From NCBI GenBank assembly GCA_007644065.1, contig VJWN01000007.1, positions 124,001-188,000 on the forward strand: DNA of 64,000 nucleotides. Reading direction: 5' to 3'. Below, piece by piece: positions 21,955 to 33,777 of this stretch. The stretch is from Margaritispora aquatica. Lineage: Eukaryota; Ascomycota; Leotiomycetes; Helotiales; Discinellaceae. The position numbers were made by a program, and so were the translations under genes. Positions within the stretch are counted from its first letter, which is position 1, and each line of letters opens with the position of its first letter. The notes under the pieces are model-generated. The model was given only the letters and a program-made list of their open reading frames with translations, was not told where the DNA came from and did not search any database.

Positions 21955-22490
21955 GGCCTAGGCTAGTCCTGAGGGCTGATCGCGCATATTTTTGGGTGAG
22001 ATGGTGGGTTCGACTTCGATGATGGCGAGTCTGTGGGTTCAAAACTGTGCTTCTCCTGGCGACACGGCAATGCCCTCGAGACAGTCGGACTTTGATTAAC
22101 AAATAAGAAACTTGAAATCGCACAGTAATGATAGCTTTCTCATTGAGACATATATCCAAAAGAGCAAGTATCGATGGTATGAAGCAAGTAAAGGGAAGAA
22201 AATATAGGATGAATGCAAGTCATATAACTCACTGCACAGCGGTTCGTTGCCAGAACGAAGGAAAGAGCACAACAAGAAATTCGAACAGAAAAGTAAGAGC
22301 TACCTCTGCACGATTGACACAATGTATTTGGTATTTCCCAGTCTAAACCCGCTCGCTTCCATGCTAGAGATACTAAACGACGAAAGAAATCCCAGATCTA
22401 TGACAACGCCAGGCCACCCATCCATTCACATTATACAATGCAATAACTCGCTCTATTTCTCATCCAAAACTCCGTGCTGATATCCCTTAT
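21955..22490. other. Intergenic region between the hypothetical gene and the MFS gene
   Basis: Contains the promoter of the two-exon hypothetical gene and the terminator of the MFS gene. Short frames on both strands have no recognisable features. Confidence 0.4.
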
Positions 22491-24220
22491 CTATTCCTCT
22501 CGTTGGCTCTCCGCGAGCTCCTTCTCTTCTTGCAATCGCAGGTTGTGGGTATATCTAATACTCCACAAGCTTATCAAAAGGCCAACCAAGCATGCCACAA
22601 ATGTCACCATGTAGGCACTTCGGTAGCAAGACAAACCCTCAGTACATTCACGTTGTCCGCCTGGCTTGAGGATGCTATGGTTGTCGAAAACTATGCCGTA
22701 GAATAGATTGAAGACATTGCCACTGATGATTGGGCTCAGTGTCATACATCCCCAGTTGGTGCTTAGGCCGTGGACACCAAATGCCTCCGCGACGAGGGAT
22801 GGGAAACATCCAAAAAGAAATCCATACGCGAGACCGGTAGAAGATGAAACAATTGCCAGGTAGTTCGGATTCTGAATGTTCAACGCAAATGTCTGAGCAA
22901 TCAGAAATACAATGGCGGCGATAGTGAGACACCAGAGCCGAGATGCTTTCAGGACTTTAGCGAGAAAGTCAGAACCAACTCCTGAGCAGAGCCGACCAAC
23001 AAAGCTAAGGACTGAGAGGATGGAGACGTGCATCGCCTGTCTTTTTACGATAAACTCAGGTGTCACCGAATCATCGTAGTGTTTCCATAGCGCATTGGCA
23101 TCATTGCCAATATTGCTTAGCAAGTTAGCCGAGTTCTCCAAGTCTAGCCAAGCACTTACTTTATGGTCATCAATCCAACACCGGTCAAGATACCCATCAA
23201 CATGAATAACTGCCAGAATTCCATGGAGGAAAGCATAGCGAGGCCTCGAATATCTACACGATGAGCATGATCCTTAATATGGGTTTCTTCATCGACATCG
23301 CCAAGGCTCGAGGTGGTAGATTTTGACATCAAGGAGGAGGTCTCGTCTGCTTCGGACATGGAGCCCTCAGCTGCCTCAACTCCTATATCATTTTGATTTA
23401 GGACTTGGGATTCGTGTAGATGGGCAACAACAAAGGTAGACCTACCAGGTTCTAGTAATGCTTGTTCGGCGCGCTGCTTGGCCTCCTCTGATTTTGTTCG
23501 TTGCAATTTGCTCGATGCTGCTGCAGGCACAGCTGAGTAGTGGGAGTGAGGTAGCACCCGTAGGAAGAAGAATCCCACAAACACAATGCCAAATGTGCCA
23601 CATGCCAACAGCATCAGAAAATCTCCAGTATCTCCTGGCATGACTAATTGTGAAAATGTCGAAAAGAAGAATGCACTGAGCCCATAGGCAGCCAGTGGAA
23701 ATCCAGTAGCCGTTCCTCGGTGGTGAGGCCAGTTGAGCGCAGATGTCTTGATCGCCGCTGCAAATGCAGCACACCCTCCCAGACCACTCATAAATGAAAA
23801 CATACACAATATAGGCACAGATCCAGATCCGCTATCGTATGCTTCGTGAAGAGCAAAATAACCTGCACCGAGCAACAAACATCCCATCACTACTGCTGGT
23901 CGTGGTCCTTTCGAATCGACCATCATCCCCACTGGTATTCCTAACGAGTACATTCCCAGATTACCGGACAAACCCTAATATGTTTAGTATTGGCAGATTG
24001 CAAGGCATAGGATTCCATACGATAAGGTTCTGCTCTGTCGATGAGAGCTTCAATTTGTCTGCAAACTGAGGGCCCCAGGCACTGTAGACATACTTCTCCC
24101 CGTCAGTTCTGGTCCATGATTTGGATGGAATCAACGCACATTCGTCCCGCATGCTAGCGACATACATGTCGCCGCGACACTCGACACTATCCTCGCTCGA
24201 TGAAGGGACCGTTCCGTCAT
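22491..24220 (-). CDS. MFS transporter, nodulin-like/monocarboxylate-type, four exons
   Basis: Multi-pass membrane transporter; substrate unknown. Exons (minus order) are 24140-24220, 24021-24092, 23160-23974 and 22491-23115, giving 530 residues. The introns are only 44-47 bp. The joined N terminus reads SLACGTNYVYSAWGPQFA, then NLIGLSGNLGMYSLGIPVG and DSKGPRPAVV, the signature of the fungal nodulin-like MFS group that includes Mch1-like proteins. Six helices come first, then a cytoplasmic loop of about 100 residues rich in Ser, Glu and Ala, then six helices starting near WQLFMLMGILTGVGLMTI. The C-terminal tail is charged (LRLQEEKELAESQREE). The ATG at 24220 is the first in frame and gives a short cytosolic lead. 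The gene shares a 0.9-kb divergent promoter with TMS1. Confidence 0.87.
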
Positions 24221-25123
24221 GGCGGAGGTGGAATGGTTCGTGGTTTTGTCGTTTGTAAGGGGCGTATCACCGCTTGATCATTGCGATAATTCGAGGAATG
24301 GGAGAGATGTTGTGAATAGATGGCGAGGAAGGTCAATCAATCAATCAGTCAATCAATCGGATCCCAAGTCGTAAATGGGGGTTGTCGGTGAATGAAGAGT
24401 GGATGTTCGAATGCTGTGAGTTTTGATTGTTGTCGTTGTATCATTGACTGGATGACCAGTTGACTGGTCGAGCTGGTGACCTTTCCACCTTACCACCACC
24501 CTTCACTTACCTTTACCTTATCGCAACACGCATCAATGTCCACATGCCCACCAAGGGTCCCGAACCATTCCCGCAGGTACAGGCCAGGCCAGGCCATTGA
24601 TACACACGATTTGCAGTAGTCAGTAACATACCTCCCTTACTTTGTATGCAAAACAGACAGTCGCGGGGAAGCTATTTGAGAGATTTGACATTATTCAGAT
24701 TTTAGGTTTGTAATTTAATACAATACATAAACATAATAACTTGTTTTTCTTCTAGAATTTCCAGGTTCCTCAGACATTCACAGTTCAGACTCAGAATCCG
24801 CTGCAAGTGTTAAACATCATCTTAAACATCTTAAACACCCGACTTTCAGTTACCAGATCAACTTTGTCAGCCATTTCTCCCAATTCAGTTTAGCTTCGGG
24901 ATTACATAGCCGCGCTCCACCTCCACCTCCGACGCTGCCCGCAGCCGCAGTGAGGTATCTCGTGCCTTGCAGACATCCAATCCAACCCAACCCAACCTCA
25001 TCGTCGCCTTGGCCTCGTCGTCGTCATCCATCAGTTCAGCTAGACCTGACTGTCAATCAGTCACGGATACAACCTAATCACCATCGAATATCGCAACGGA
25101 ATTGCTAGTTATTATTCAACAAC
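24221..25123. promoter_or_regulatory. Divergent promoter region, MFS transporter / TMS1
   Basis: A 903-bp region between two genes read in opposite directions. It contains a tetranucleotide run of TCAA type at about 24331-24359 and many pyrimidine-rich patches toward the TMS1 start. It presumably carries both promoters; no specific operator is recognisable. Confidence 0.5.
24331..24359. repeat. TCAA tetranucleotide microsatellite
   Basis: About seven imperfect copies of TCAA (one changed to TCAG) within the divergent promoter. Confidence 0.7.
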
Positions 25124-26611
25124 ATGGGAGCTCTTCTTTCCTTGCCGCTGCTGGCAGTGCCCAGCATGGGAACAGTATGTAACCTCAACAATGCCATTGC
25201 GATGGAATGCTAACTTTCGGAGGTTCTTGGTATGGGCGCAAGTTGCTGTGGTGCTGCAACATGTTCTGCCGTATGCAGCGCCTGCGGGAAGTGTGGAAAT
25301 AGTGTTGCCACAAGAATCGCATATGCCCTCATCCTTCTGGTCAACTCGATTATGTCCTGGATCATGCTCACACCATGGGCAATCAAAAAGCTACAACATT
25401 TGACCCTGGATTATATGGAGATCAGCTGTCCAGATGGACCATGTTACGGATGGGTCGCAGTTCACCGAATCAATTTCGCCCTCGGTATTTTCCACATAAT
25501 TATGGGATTCATGCTTCTTGGCGTCAATTCTTCGAAGAATCCTCGCGCAGCTATTCAGAATGGATTTTGGGGTCCTAAGATCATTGCGTGGCTGGCACTG
25601 ATTGTAGTGTCATTTTTGATCCCAGAGTCCTTCTTCTTCGTGTGGGGCAACTACATTTCGTTCATCGGTGCGACGTTGTTCCTGCTCCTAGGACTGATCC
25701 TCTTGGTCGACTTAGCACATACGTGGGCAGAGTATTGCTTGGAGCGTATAGACACAACGGATTCCCAGGTTTGGAGGGGTGTTCTTATTGGCTCGACACT
25801 TGGAATGTATGCCACATCTTTGGCCATGACCATTATCCAGTACGTCTTCTTTGCATCTTCAGGCTGCAGCATGAACCAGACAGCCATCACTCTCAACCTG
25901 ATCTTTTTCTTGCTTGTCTCGGCCATTTCGGTCCATCCAGCTGTTCAGGAATACAACCCCAAGGCTGGCCTTGCTCAGTCGGCTATGGTTGCAATTTACT
26001 GCACATACCTTACAATGTCGGCTGTGTCTATGGAGCCAGATGATAACCACTGCAATCCTTTGATCCGTGCCCAAGGAACACGCACAACATCCATCGTCAT
26101 TGGTGCCATTGTTACCATGTTTACCGTTGCCTACACCACAACTCGCGCAGCAACTCAAGGTGTCGCACTTGGCGGCTCTGGAAAGAGTGTTCGCCTTCCA
26201 GACGAGGACGAGCATGACCTTGTTACTCAACAACCAGATTCTCGTCGTGAGATGCGTGCTGCCGCTCTTCGCCAAGCAGTTGCAGAGGGCAGTCTCCCAG
26301 CCGATGCTCTCAACGATGATGATAGTGATAGCGAAATGGATGGCAACACTGCTAAGGATGATGAGCGTACATCCACACAGTACAGCTACACTCTCTTCCA
26401 CGTCATCTTCTTCCTAGCTACCGCATGGGTCGCGACACTTTTGACAATGAACATCGAGGAGTCTACCAAGGGTGATCTCGACTTTGCACCAGTAGGCAGA
26501 ACTTATTGGGCAAGTTGGGTCAAGATAGTGAGTGCCTGGGTCTGCTATGGCATCTATACCTGGACATTGGTTGCGCCTATTGTGCTTCCAGACAGATTCG
26601 ACTTCTCGTGA
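25124..26611 (+). CDS. TMS1: Serinc/TMS1 family membrane protein, two exons
   Basis: Multi-pass membrane protein of the TDE1/Serinc family, found in vacuolar or endomembranes of fungi and implicated in lipid or serine handling; exact function unsettled. Exons 25124-25174 and 25223-26611 give 479 residues; the 48-bp intron ends at CGGAG. The N terminus MGALLSLPLLAVPSMG is the standard start for fungal members. The Cys-rich segment GASCCGAATCSAVCSACGKCG follows at about 22-42. About ten to eleven helices follow, with the usual SCPDGPCYGWVAVHRI loop and SAVSMEPDDNHCNP region. A hydrophilic loop with EDEHDLV and DDDSDSEMDG precedes the last helices, and the protein ends with GIYTWTLVAPIVLPDRF. 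Complete and ordinary. Confidence 0.95.
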
Positions 26612-29600
26612 GAAGTGATGGCTTTTCCTTTGTTTATAGTGTACAGTTTAATAGTGGGGCATCAATAAGATGGACTGGTGGAGGGCACGATGCGGCATTT
26701 TTGTTTTTAAGCATGGAGTTAGTTGCATTAGTAGCAGGGCAGCTTATGCTGCGTGTCGGATATACCTTTTGATTGACCATACATTCTTATCACTCTTGTC
26801 TGCTTGATTTCATTGCCTTTGCTCTACGCCGTCTTGACATAAGCTCAATCATCACTTAAGATTACCAAAGCACCTCACTTTCATTCCCAAAAACTTTTTT
26901 GCGGTTCTCAAATGACTATCGACGATAGTTGCTAATCACGCCCTAGCCTGTGTAAGGTGAAATACCATCGAAACCTAGTTCTCACTAGCCATTATGGTTT
27001 ACAGAGGTCAATTTCCTTCCCGTCAACGCTGCACCAACCAATGCCGAACTCGTGGGTCTTAGGTATCTGTGTTTCTGATTTGTTTGCGTATTTATACCTC
27101 ACGCTTTCGCCAAGTGTCCAGACAAGAGAGAGAAAAGAATGAATGCCAAGATGGTTCTAAGAACATTCAGTGCTTTTCGTACCGTGACTTGCTACCGGGC
27201 CATAGGTTCCAATGAATGAATGATTGTGGTTTGTCACCTTCGCTGTGGTAACGGTTAGGTAGAAGATATGCTTTGTTGCTTTATTTGGGGGTTTTTAAGT
27301 GGGGTATGAATTGGCGAGTGCTGCTGCTGTGTCATGATGTGGTAGTCTCACTTACCTATCACTGTCATTTCGTGCTGAGGTGTGATTTTGCCATCAGCGA
27401 GTTTCCTTCTCGTTCGAATATCGCGCTTGCTGTCATTTCTCGTACTCAGCTCTCGCTATCGCCCTCTCTTTGCATGTCTGCATAATTTTCATCGCACAAA
27501 TGGGCTAGCATTCAAGTATGCTCTGCTTCCACAAAGACGCAAAGATGTGCGGTGGAAATTCGACATGCTATTCATTGCTCGGTTGTACCTGTCAATGTGA
27601 ATTGCCAAGGTAGAATCTCCCAGTGTTCTGCACTTGTTACTTGCTTTTCTTTCACTGAACTGTGTGGGCGTATGGAGTGTAGAGTGCGGAGCGTGGCTAT
27701 TTATAATGGATCTCGAGTGGGGAGGTGGAAAGTTTTATCTAGTAGTTTGATTTAGAGAATTGAAGTGATTCTTGCTGCTACGGGCTGAACTTTGAGCTTC
27801 GAAAATGCTGAGTGGACGTAAAAAGTTCACTTTACGTCACCGACTTCGACTTTTGAGCTCTGGCGGCAAGAGTACAAGATTACCTATAAATAAACTGTTT
27901 AGCATGGCTTTCTAATAGCTTCATCAACCTACTCACATACTCTATGCCAGGAGAATAATGGCCTTGGAGCTTGGAGTGTCAACAACAACTTCTCTGCTAT
28001 GTTCTGCATGTTTGATGTTCGGATTTTAAGCTACTCCTCAAAGAACATTTGCCCAATTTATGCTACTTAACGACCGGTCTATGGTTCGCCAGCCAAGCCA
28101 GTCACTCCAATCACTGTCAACTCTGAGTCTTTGCGTTGCCGTCATCATCGCTGGCTCTTACTTCTGACTTCGAGACAGTATTGATTGAACATGATCTACT
28201 CATAAAGGCATAGTCAACTCTTGCAATTACCTGCTTCCGATAACACAAGAAGCGTAGTTCTCGGGCAGGCGACGTATCACCTGTCCACAAATATTGAGAA
28301 TCCATTGGATTCAATAAGCAGCTATAACCACTAACTAACCTCCAGATGCCCAAGTTTATAGCAACTCTGCTAAGCTAAATTCTCCCATCCCCCATGTTTC
28401 ACTCCCCAATCAAACAGTGAACCTTCGCCTCCTCGTACAAGCCAGAGTCAGCTTCGACGCTCGATCTACCTCTTCGCTCTAATTATTTGAGATAAATCAC
28501 CGGCTTCTACTACTCGCATAACATTAGCCATGATACAAACTCCGAAATATACAGCATAATTGAGCTGTGCTGTAAGAGACCATACATGTCGCTTGTGCAA
28601 AACCAACACCATTAGCGGGAAATTCTTGCGATAAGAGTCCTCATCGATGATACTGTTGAAGAGTGCTAGATGATGATTTAGTTTCGTGCAGATCAGGGTG
28701 AAAGTAAGTGCATTGATGCTGTCATTTCAAGTACTAAGTTGTGAATCCGCTGTTGTCGCTTCACTAAACTGTACGCGTTCTCCAAACGTGTGCGCGAAAC
28801 TCACATTTGATTTCGTTTGTCAAAATGTGAAGCAGTATTTCCAAACCTCCAGCACTAGAAAATCTGGCTTTGCCAAGTTTAGCACTCATTTGGCCCCAAA
28901 ATTCCAAATCATAACTTTTGTCCTTGAAACTCTCCTTCATCAAGGGCTTGGGTTATTTGCCTTTTACTCTACATTTAAGCTAATTTTATTGATCCATATA
29001 TTTAGGTTGAACACAATTTCTTGGCTTGAATTTTCAAACCTGAGTTGGGCAATTGAATCTATTGTATTTAGATCTAGCCTCACATGTACACAGGCATCGG
29101 AATAATATACAAGCTGCAATCTACGGACTGACAAGGCATACTTGTGGAATGCGTCCTGCATCAAGAATGTACTAGTATTCTCTATTTAAACTTCTGTCGT
29201 AATTTTAATTGCTTCCCAAATCAGCAACACAATTGTGTATGACGAAATCTCTCATTTCATGCCATAAGTAGGAAAGTGATGGTTTCTTGGCTTTCGTGCC
29301 AGCTTGAGGTTTCGCCCACTCACTGTCAATTATCCTCCTATTGTCAAGTCAAAATCCCAATTTCACAAGCTTGACTCAGACATCTGTCACAACAGCTCAA
29401 GGCTAATACTCCCCAATCCTCTATATATTTTTAGACCAAACTTCAATCAGCCATCGCATCTTGCCAACTTCAAACACAAATGATCACAACATCATTTCTG
29501 CAATTTTCTCATGTGGCCAATTATTGTATATCTTCTGCCACATAGGCGCTCTTCCAACAGATTTATTTACACATCGCGAGTTCAATCTCGCCTACTTCTA

Positions 29601-30105
29601 GATCAAATCTTACATAACGCGTTTTTAGTAACAAGTTCCAGGTGGCTGTACTCGAGGTAGGGGCAACGATAGATTAGTTCAGAAAGTTTCATTATCCAGC
29701 ATGAAATTCTGATTTGCATCTACGACTCTACCACATTTGGCTCAGGAAAGGCATACTTAGAGATGGCGACCTTGGCTGAGCAAGTCTGTTCACAAGGGAT
29801 CTAACAAAAAAAAAATCTTTTTGGGATTTCTCAAACTAACCAGGCACCTGCGGTAATGCGAGTTCGCATCATGTCTGCTCTAAAATTCCATCCGGTTGCA
29901 GAATTGTCGCCACATCAGTGCAAATGTGCCTCTCTGAAAAATGCAGATTGATCTCTCCACCAACGCCGAAAGTGCAGATTGAGATATTTTTCCACCAACG
30001 CTAAAGATTGCAGATTGAATTCTCTCCATAACAGCACCGAAAAGTGCAGAATTAATATCCTCCATCGCTGAATCATGATTTTGATGTTGTAGGTGCAAGA
30101 AACTC
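26612..30105. other. Gene-poor region of about 3.5 kb
   Basis: I find no frame with credible protein features. The largest, 28686-29105 (+, 139 codons), has random-looking composition. The stretch may include long UTRs, a noncoding transcript or decayed sequence. The right end carries the 36-bp-type repeat listed separately. No tRNA-like fold was recognised by eye. Confidence 0.45.
29898..30080. repeat. Degenerate tandem repeat, about 31-44 bp units
   Basis: Five units begin with TGCAGA(T/A)TTGA-like sequence at about 29898, 29942, 29973, 30009 and 30045, mostly spaced 31-36 bp. Each has a CTCTCCA or TTTCCACCAACG interior and ends in GAAAAG-like sequence. On the minus strand the units form an open frame with a near 12-residue period (EDINSALFGAV, ERIQSAIFSVG, KISQSALSALV). 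The repeat begins 26 bp beyond the stop of the 871-residue gene. Confidence 0.6.
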
Positions 30106-32999
30106 TTACTCCATCTGTCTGCCTGGACGAGCTAAACGGATTGAGCCCAAGTTCCCAGGTGGGAAAAGCTCCTCCAGCTCAGAGACATATTGCTCCAAGC
30201 CAGAAACAGTTCTCTCACGAACTCCGGTTCTGTCAGGGGTGGGTGCTGTCATAGTTGGTCCAGTATGAGCAAGAGTGTCAAAGTCTAAGCCAGAGTCTGA
30301 CTGCGAGGACAACCTCAGATCGGTGCTATGATCTTCATCGCCTTCACTGTCTCCATCGTCTCCACCATCTTCGTCGTTTTCCAGGGTATCAGTAGCATCT
30401 CCATCAACTCCAGTAGTGCTGAACAGCTCTGGCATCTCGACTCCATGTTGAGTGCGATATCCAACATCCGAGCTTGAATCTGAATCAGGGGACGAGCCAA
30501 AATCAACCTCGTGATCATCATCATCCTCATCACTTCCCAATGCATTGTTAGCATGGAGTAGCTCGGCCAAAGCTGAATCGGAGCGAGCAAGAAAGCCAAG
30601 TACTGAGCCCAGTTCTTCTTCTTCAGCCATCTTCAGCGTGTTACGAACCAATGCCTCATGATCACGAACAGATACCTCACGAGCAGCCATCTCGCGCGCA
30701 ATCGCCTCGGCCTCAAGATCCTCCTCAAGAATTTGCTCACTTAGATATTTTCTCCTCGTTGGCTTTCCAGGTTGGTGGACTGTCCCATATCTCAACAAAT
30801 CATAACCACCTCCCGTAGCATTCGGATTGTAATTTTCTTGCATCATGGTTGGATATGTCCTCAGATCCATGGGGCTAGTATCAAAAGCAAACTACATCAT
30901 GAATTAGCTATGTTGCTATCTTCCATCGTTTTTCTCCATGATTGTATCTATCCCAAACTCGACATGGTCGAAATACTTACTGGACATTTTTCCTTACTCA
31001 TGGTGTCCAGCATTTCCCGTTCCTTTCCCAATGGACTTGCCTCGGTATATGATCTGTAATCAAGAGGTTCATTGAATCCAGGGTCGCTGTCCATATGTTC
31101 TGTGTCTGAGTAAAGATAACCGTCCACAGGTCTTCTCTTCAACGTAACATGACTATACATGCTTGCATCGTATGGACTGTAGAACGAATTAGTGAGAGCA
31201 AAATTTTAAGTTCGCTCACGCAGTCCACAAATATGTGCGCCTACGAAGAAACACTTACAATTTGAGAATCTGGTCGAAGCTTAAAGCGCAAAGAACAATT
31301 GCTTCAGCAACTTGTCGGTCGTTTACTCCCAAGCACTTGTTCACCTTATGAACCCATTCCGTCAAGGCATCTTTCTTAACCATGTAAGCTGTTTCATGTG
31401 GATGTGGTTCAACTGGCAGCCTGTTTTTGTGACAAGCTTCACAGTTATGCTCTACATCCAAAGCATGCGCTCCTCTGTTGCACTTCCAGTATCCTGAACT
31501 TTCGCCTCGGATTGGAATCCATTTAGGATCTTCCGTATGATACACAAAGCCCCATGCGTTTGGGTGTTTATTGATAGATTTTGGCGTGATTCCGGAATCT
31601 TGGAGGAGGATGATCTCTTTATAGATTTTGATGAACTCTTTCCAGGGACTTTCATAGTCTTTGGCTGGAAACCATGAAGGTAGATAAGCACCACAAGTAT
31701 CACGTCCTGGAAGGGTTTCCAAGAAACCAAAGACAATGTGTACCGTATCACATCTCCAACAATGGCCAAGATGAGGCTCGATATCGCTGCAAGCTGCCAA
31801 GTAAACGGCTTCACGATCGAGTGCAGTGGCATCCTCTGGGAGAGCAAGACCTAACAGTTTTCTTGCCCTGTCTCTCCACATCTCATCAGTACTTGTATCA
31901 GAAGGATCTATTGGAGTCAGAATAGAACTGTTGTCAGGTGACTCGTCCATTGTATTTGTCGAGGCTCCGAAGGTCGCAAGTCCAGAAGCTCTTGCGCGAA
32001 CCTTTGGCTTGTAGATGAACCTCGGATCGCGAGCATCTGTCGTATACTCGTAATCTTTGTTACTTGGAGGAGGAAACTGATGGAAGAATTGATCTATATT
32101 CGAAGGATTCATGTCAGTCGCTTGTTCTGTATTCTTTGTGCTCAAACGAAACCTAAGCCAGACCTTTCGGCAGTACTAGGTTTCTTGATTATGGTAATTA
32201 TTCACGAGATTATGATTGCACAGATAGACTTACTAATGGTCTTCTGCTCGTGAAGTTTCTCCTTCGCGGGTGGTGGTCCAAAACCTCCGCGGATAACTTT
32301 CACTCCTGTAGAGGTATACTCCGCCCAGATATAGTTCCAAGGAATTCTATCAGAATGCCATTCACTCAACTCAGCTGCAGCTCGCTTCGGGCTTGTATTC
32401 TCTGGTTGGTGTCTCTCGCTTATTAACGATCCTTGAGTAGCTCCTTGAGCGTACTTTGGCGAGTTTCTTAGAGACATCAAGCTGTTAGTGATGGCACTGC
32501 ATGAAAGACCACTGCTTGTGTCGCTTGGGCCGTGAACAATATCTGTAGATAACTCAATTGGCATACCAGCCGATGAAATCTTAGGTTGTTCTTCCTTCTC
32601 AGCTGCCGCGTCCTTAGATGATTCAGAGGAAGAACGACATTCATCAACACGAGATCCAACTGGAATTCCAAAGTACTTTCCTTGAGGATAGGTCTCGTTT
32701 GTAACTGATCCAAGTGCAGGCAACGGTGAAGTAGATGATGACTGGGCGACTGGCAGCAGTGAGGCTGAACCATGACGGACATCTGCACCAGGATTTCCCT
32801 CATCTCCAGAGATTGGGACTGTCTCTTGAGCAGGCGTATCATTATCCGGAGACGGTGCCATCGAACGTGGTGTCAAGGCCATTTTGTTGGGTAGTGCTAA
32901 GTAGTTCTCTGGTGGGAGATTTTCCTTGTCGTCTTCGGATTCGAAGTAAAAGCGACGCTCTCTGCTCGTTGGCAGAAGGTACTGTCCAGTGTCAGTCAT
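30106..32999 (-). CDS. Uncharacterised 871-residue protein, possible zinc-binding Cys pairs, four exons
   Basis: Exons (minus order) are 32234-32999, 31259-32126, 30981-31176 and 30106-30891. Introns are 107, 82 and 89 bp. The first acceptor is tentative (32127); other close AG sites shift it by a few residues. The N-terminal third is Ser/Pro-rich and disordered, with EDDKENLPPENY. The middle contains HCWRCDTVHIVFGF and later GYWKCNRGAHALDVEHNCEACHKNR, two pairs of Cys spaced as in zinc ribbons or degenerate RanBP2-type fingers. The C-terminal part has a charged helix (EEDLEAEAIAREMAAREV) and a very acidic Asp/Ser region (SDEDDDDHEVDFGSSPDSDSS). I recognise no family. It is probably nuclear or cytosolic, since no signal peptide or membrane helix is seen. 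Confidence 0.65.
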
Positions 33000-33777
33000 C
33001 GTGAATAATGTACAACGTGTCTCGCGAAGGAAAGTTGAGTGTTAATGAAGCTGGAGGTAGAGCTGATGGTAGAGAAGGACCACAGCCAACAAGATGGGAC
33101 GAAAGATTTGTGTAGGGTGCGCCGGAAAGGCGGGAGCACTCAAGTGTAGAGGAAAGTGCAGAAAAGGAAGGCACATGATGCTCGCTTCGCTTCGGTATGC
33201 TACGCGAGCACAGCCAGGGACTTACTAATGCAACGTCAATCTACCAAGTAGAATGATATGAAGGTATTGAGAGAAGGTGTGTTGTTATGCAGAAGTTGTG
33301 GAGATCTGAATTTTCGCAGATTTGATAGTTGTGGTGAAAGATGAATTGTGGTGAGGGGAAAAATTTCAAAATTGAAGAAAATCGAAATGGGAATCATGGC
33401 GCCGAGAAACGCAACTAGGCGGGAACAACCTTCAAAGCAGAATTCTCGCACAAGACCATTACAGCTTTGACATACTCAAAGTTTCTGACGCATCCTGGTT
33501 GTTTTTTTCTTCTATTAAAATAACATTTTCAAAAGTGATAAGCGAAACTAGTACGGTGCTAAACACTAAATGTTATTTTCGCGTAATTGTTGTTTGGGGA
33601 ACTAGATTTTAAAAGCTGCTTGAAGGCAACTGAAAGATGGTAAGCTATTCCCTGTTCTTTTACACTGATGGAGAACTCCACTGAGTTGTGCAAGAAGATT
33701 AGGACGGTTCTATCACTCTATTGATACTAAATTCAATCGATTTTAGTAGCAGTCAGAACTACCATAGCTCTAAGAAG

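Noticed and set aside
28686..29105. 139-codon plus-strand frame in the 3.5-kb gap
   Set aside because: Composition is random-like, with no domain, and flanking frames do not extend it by plausible splicing.
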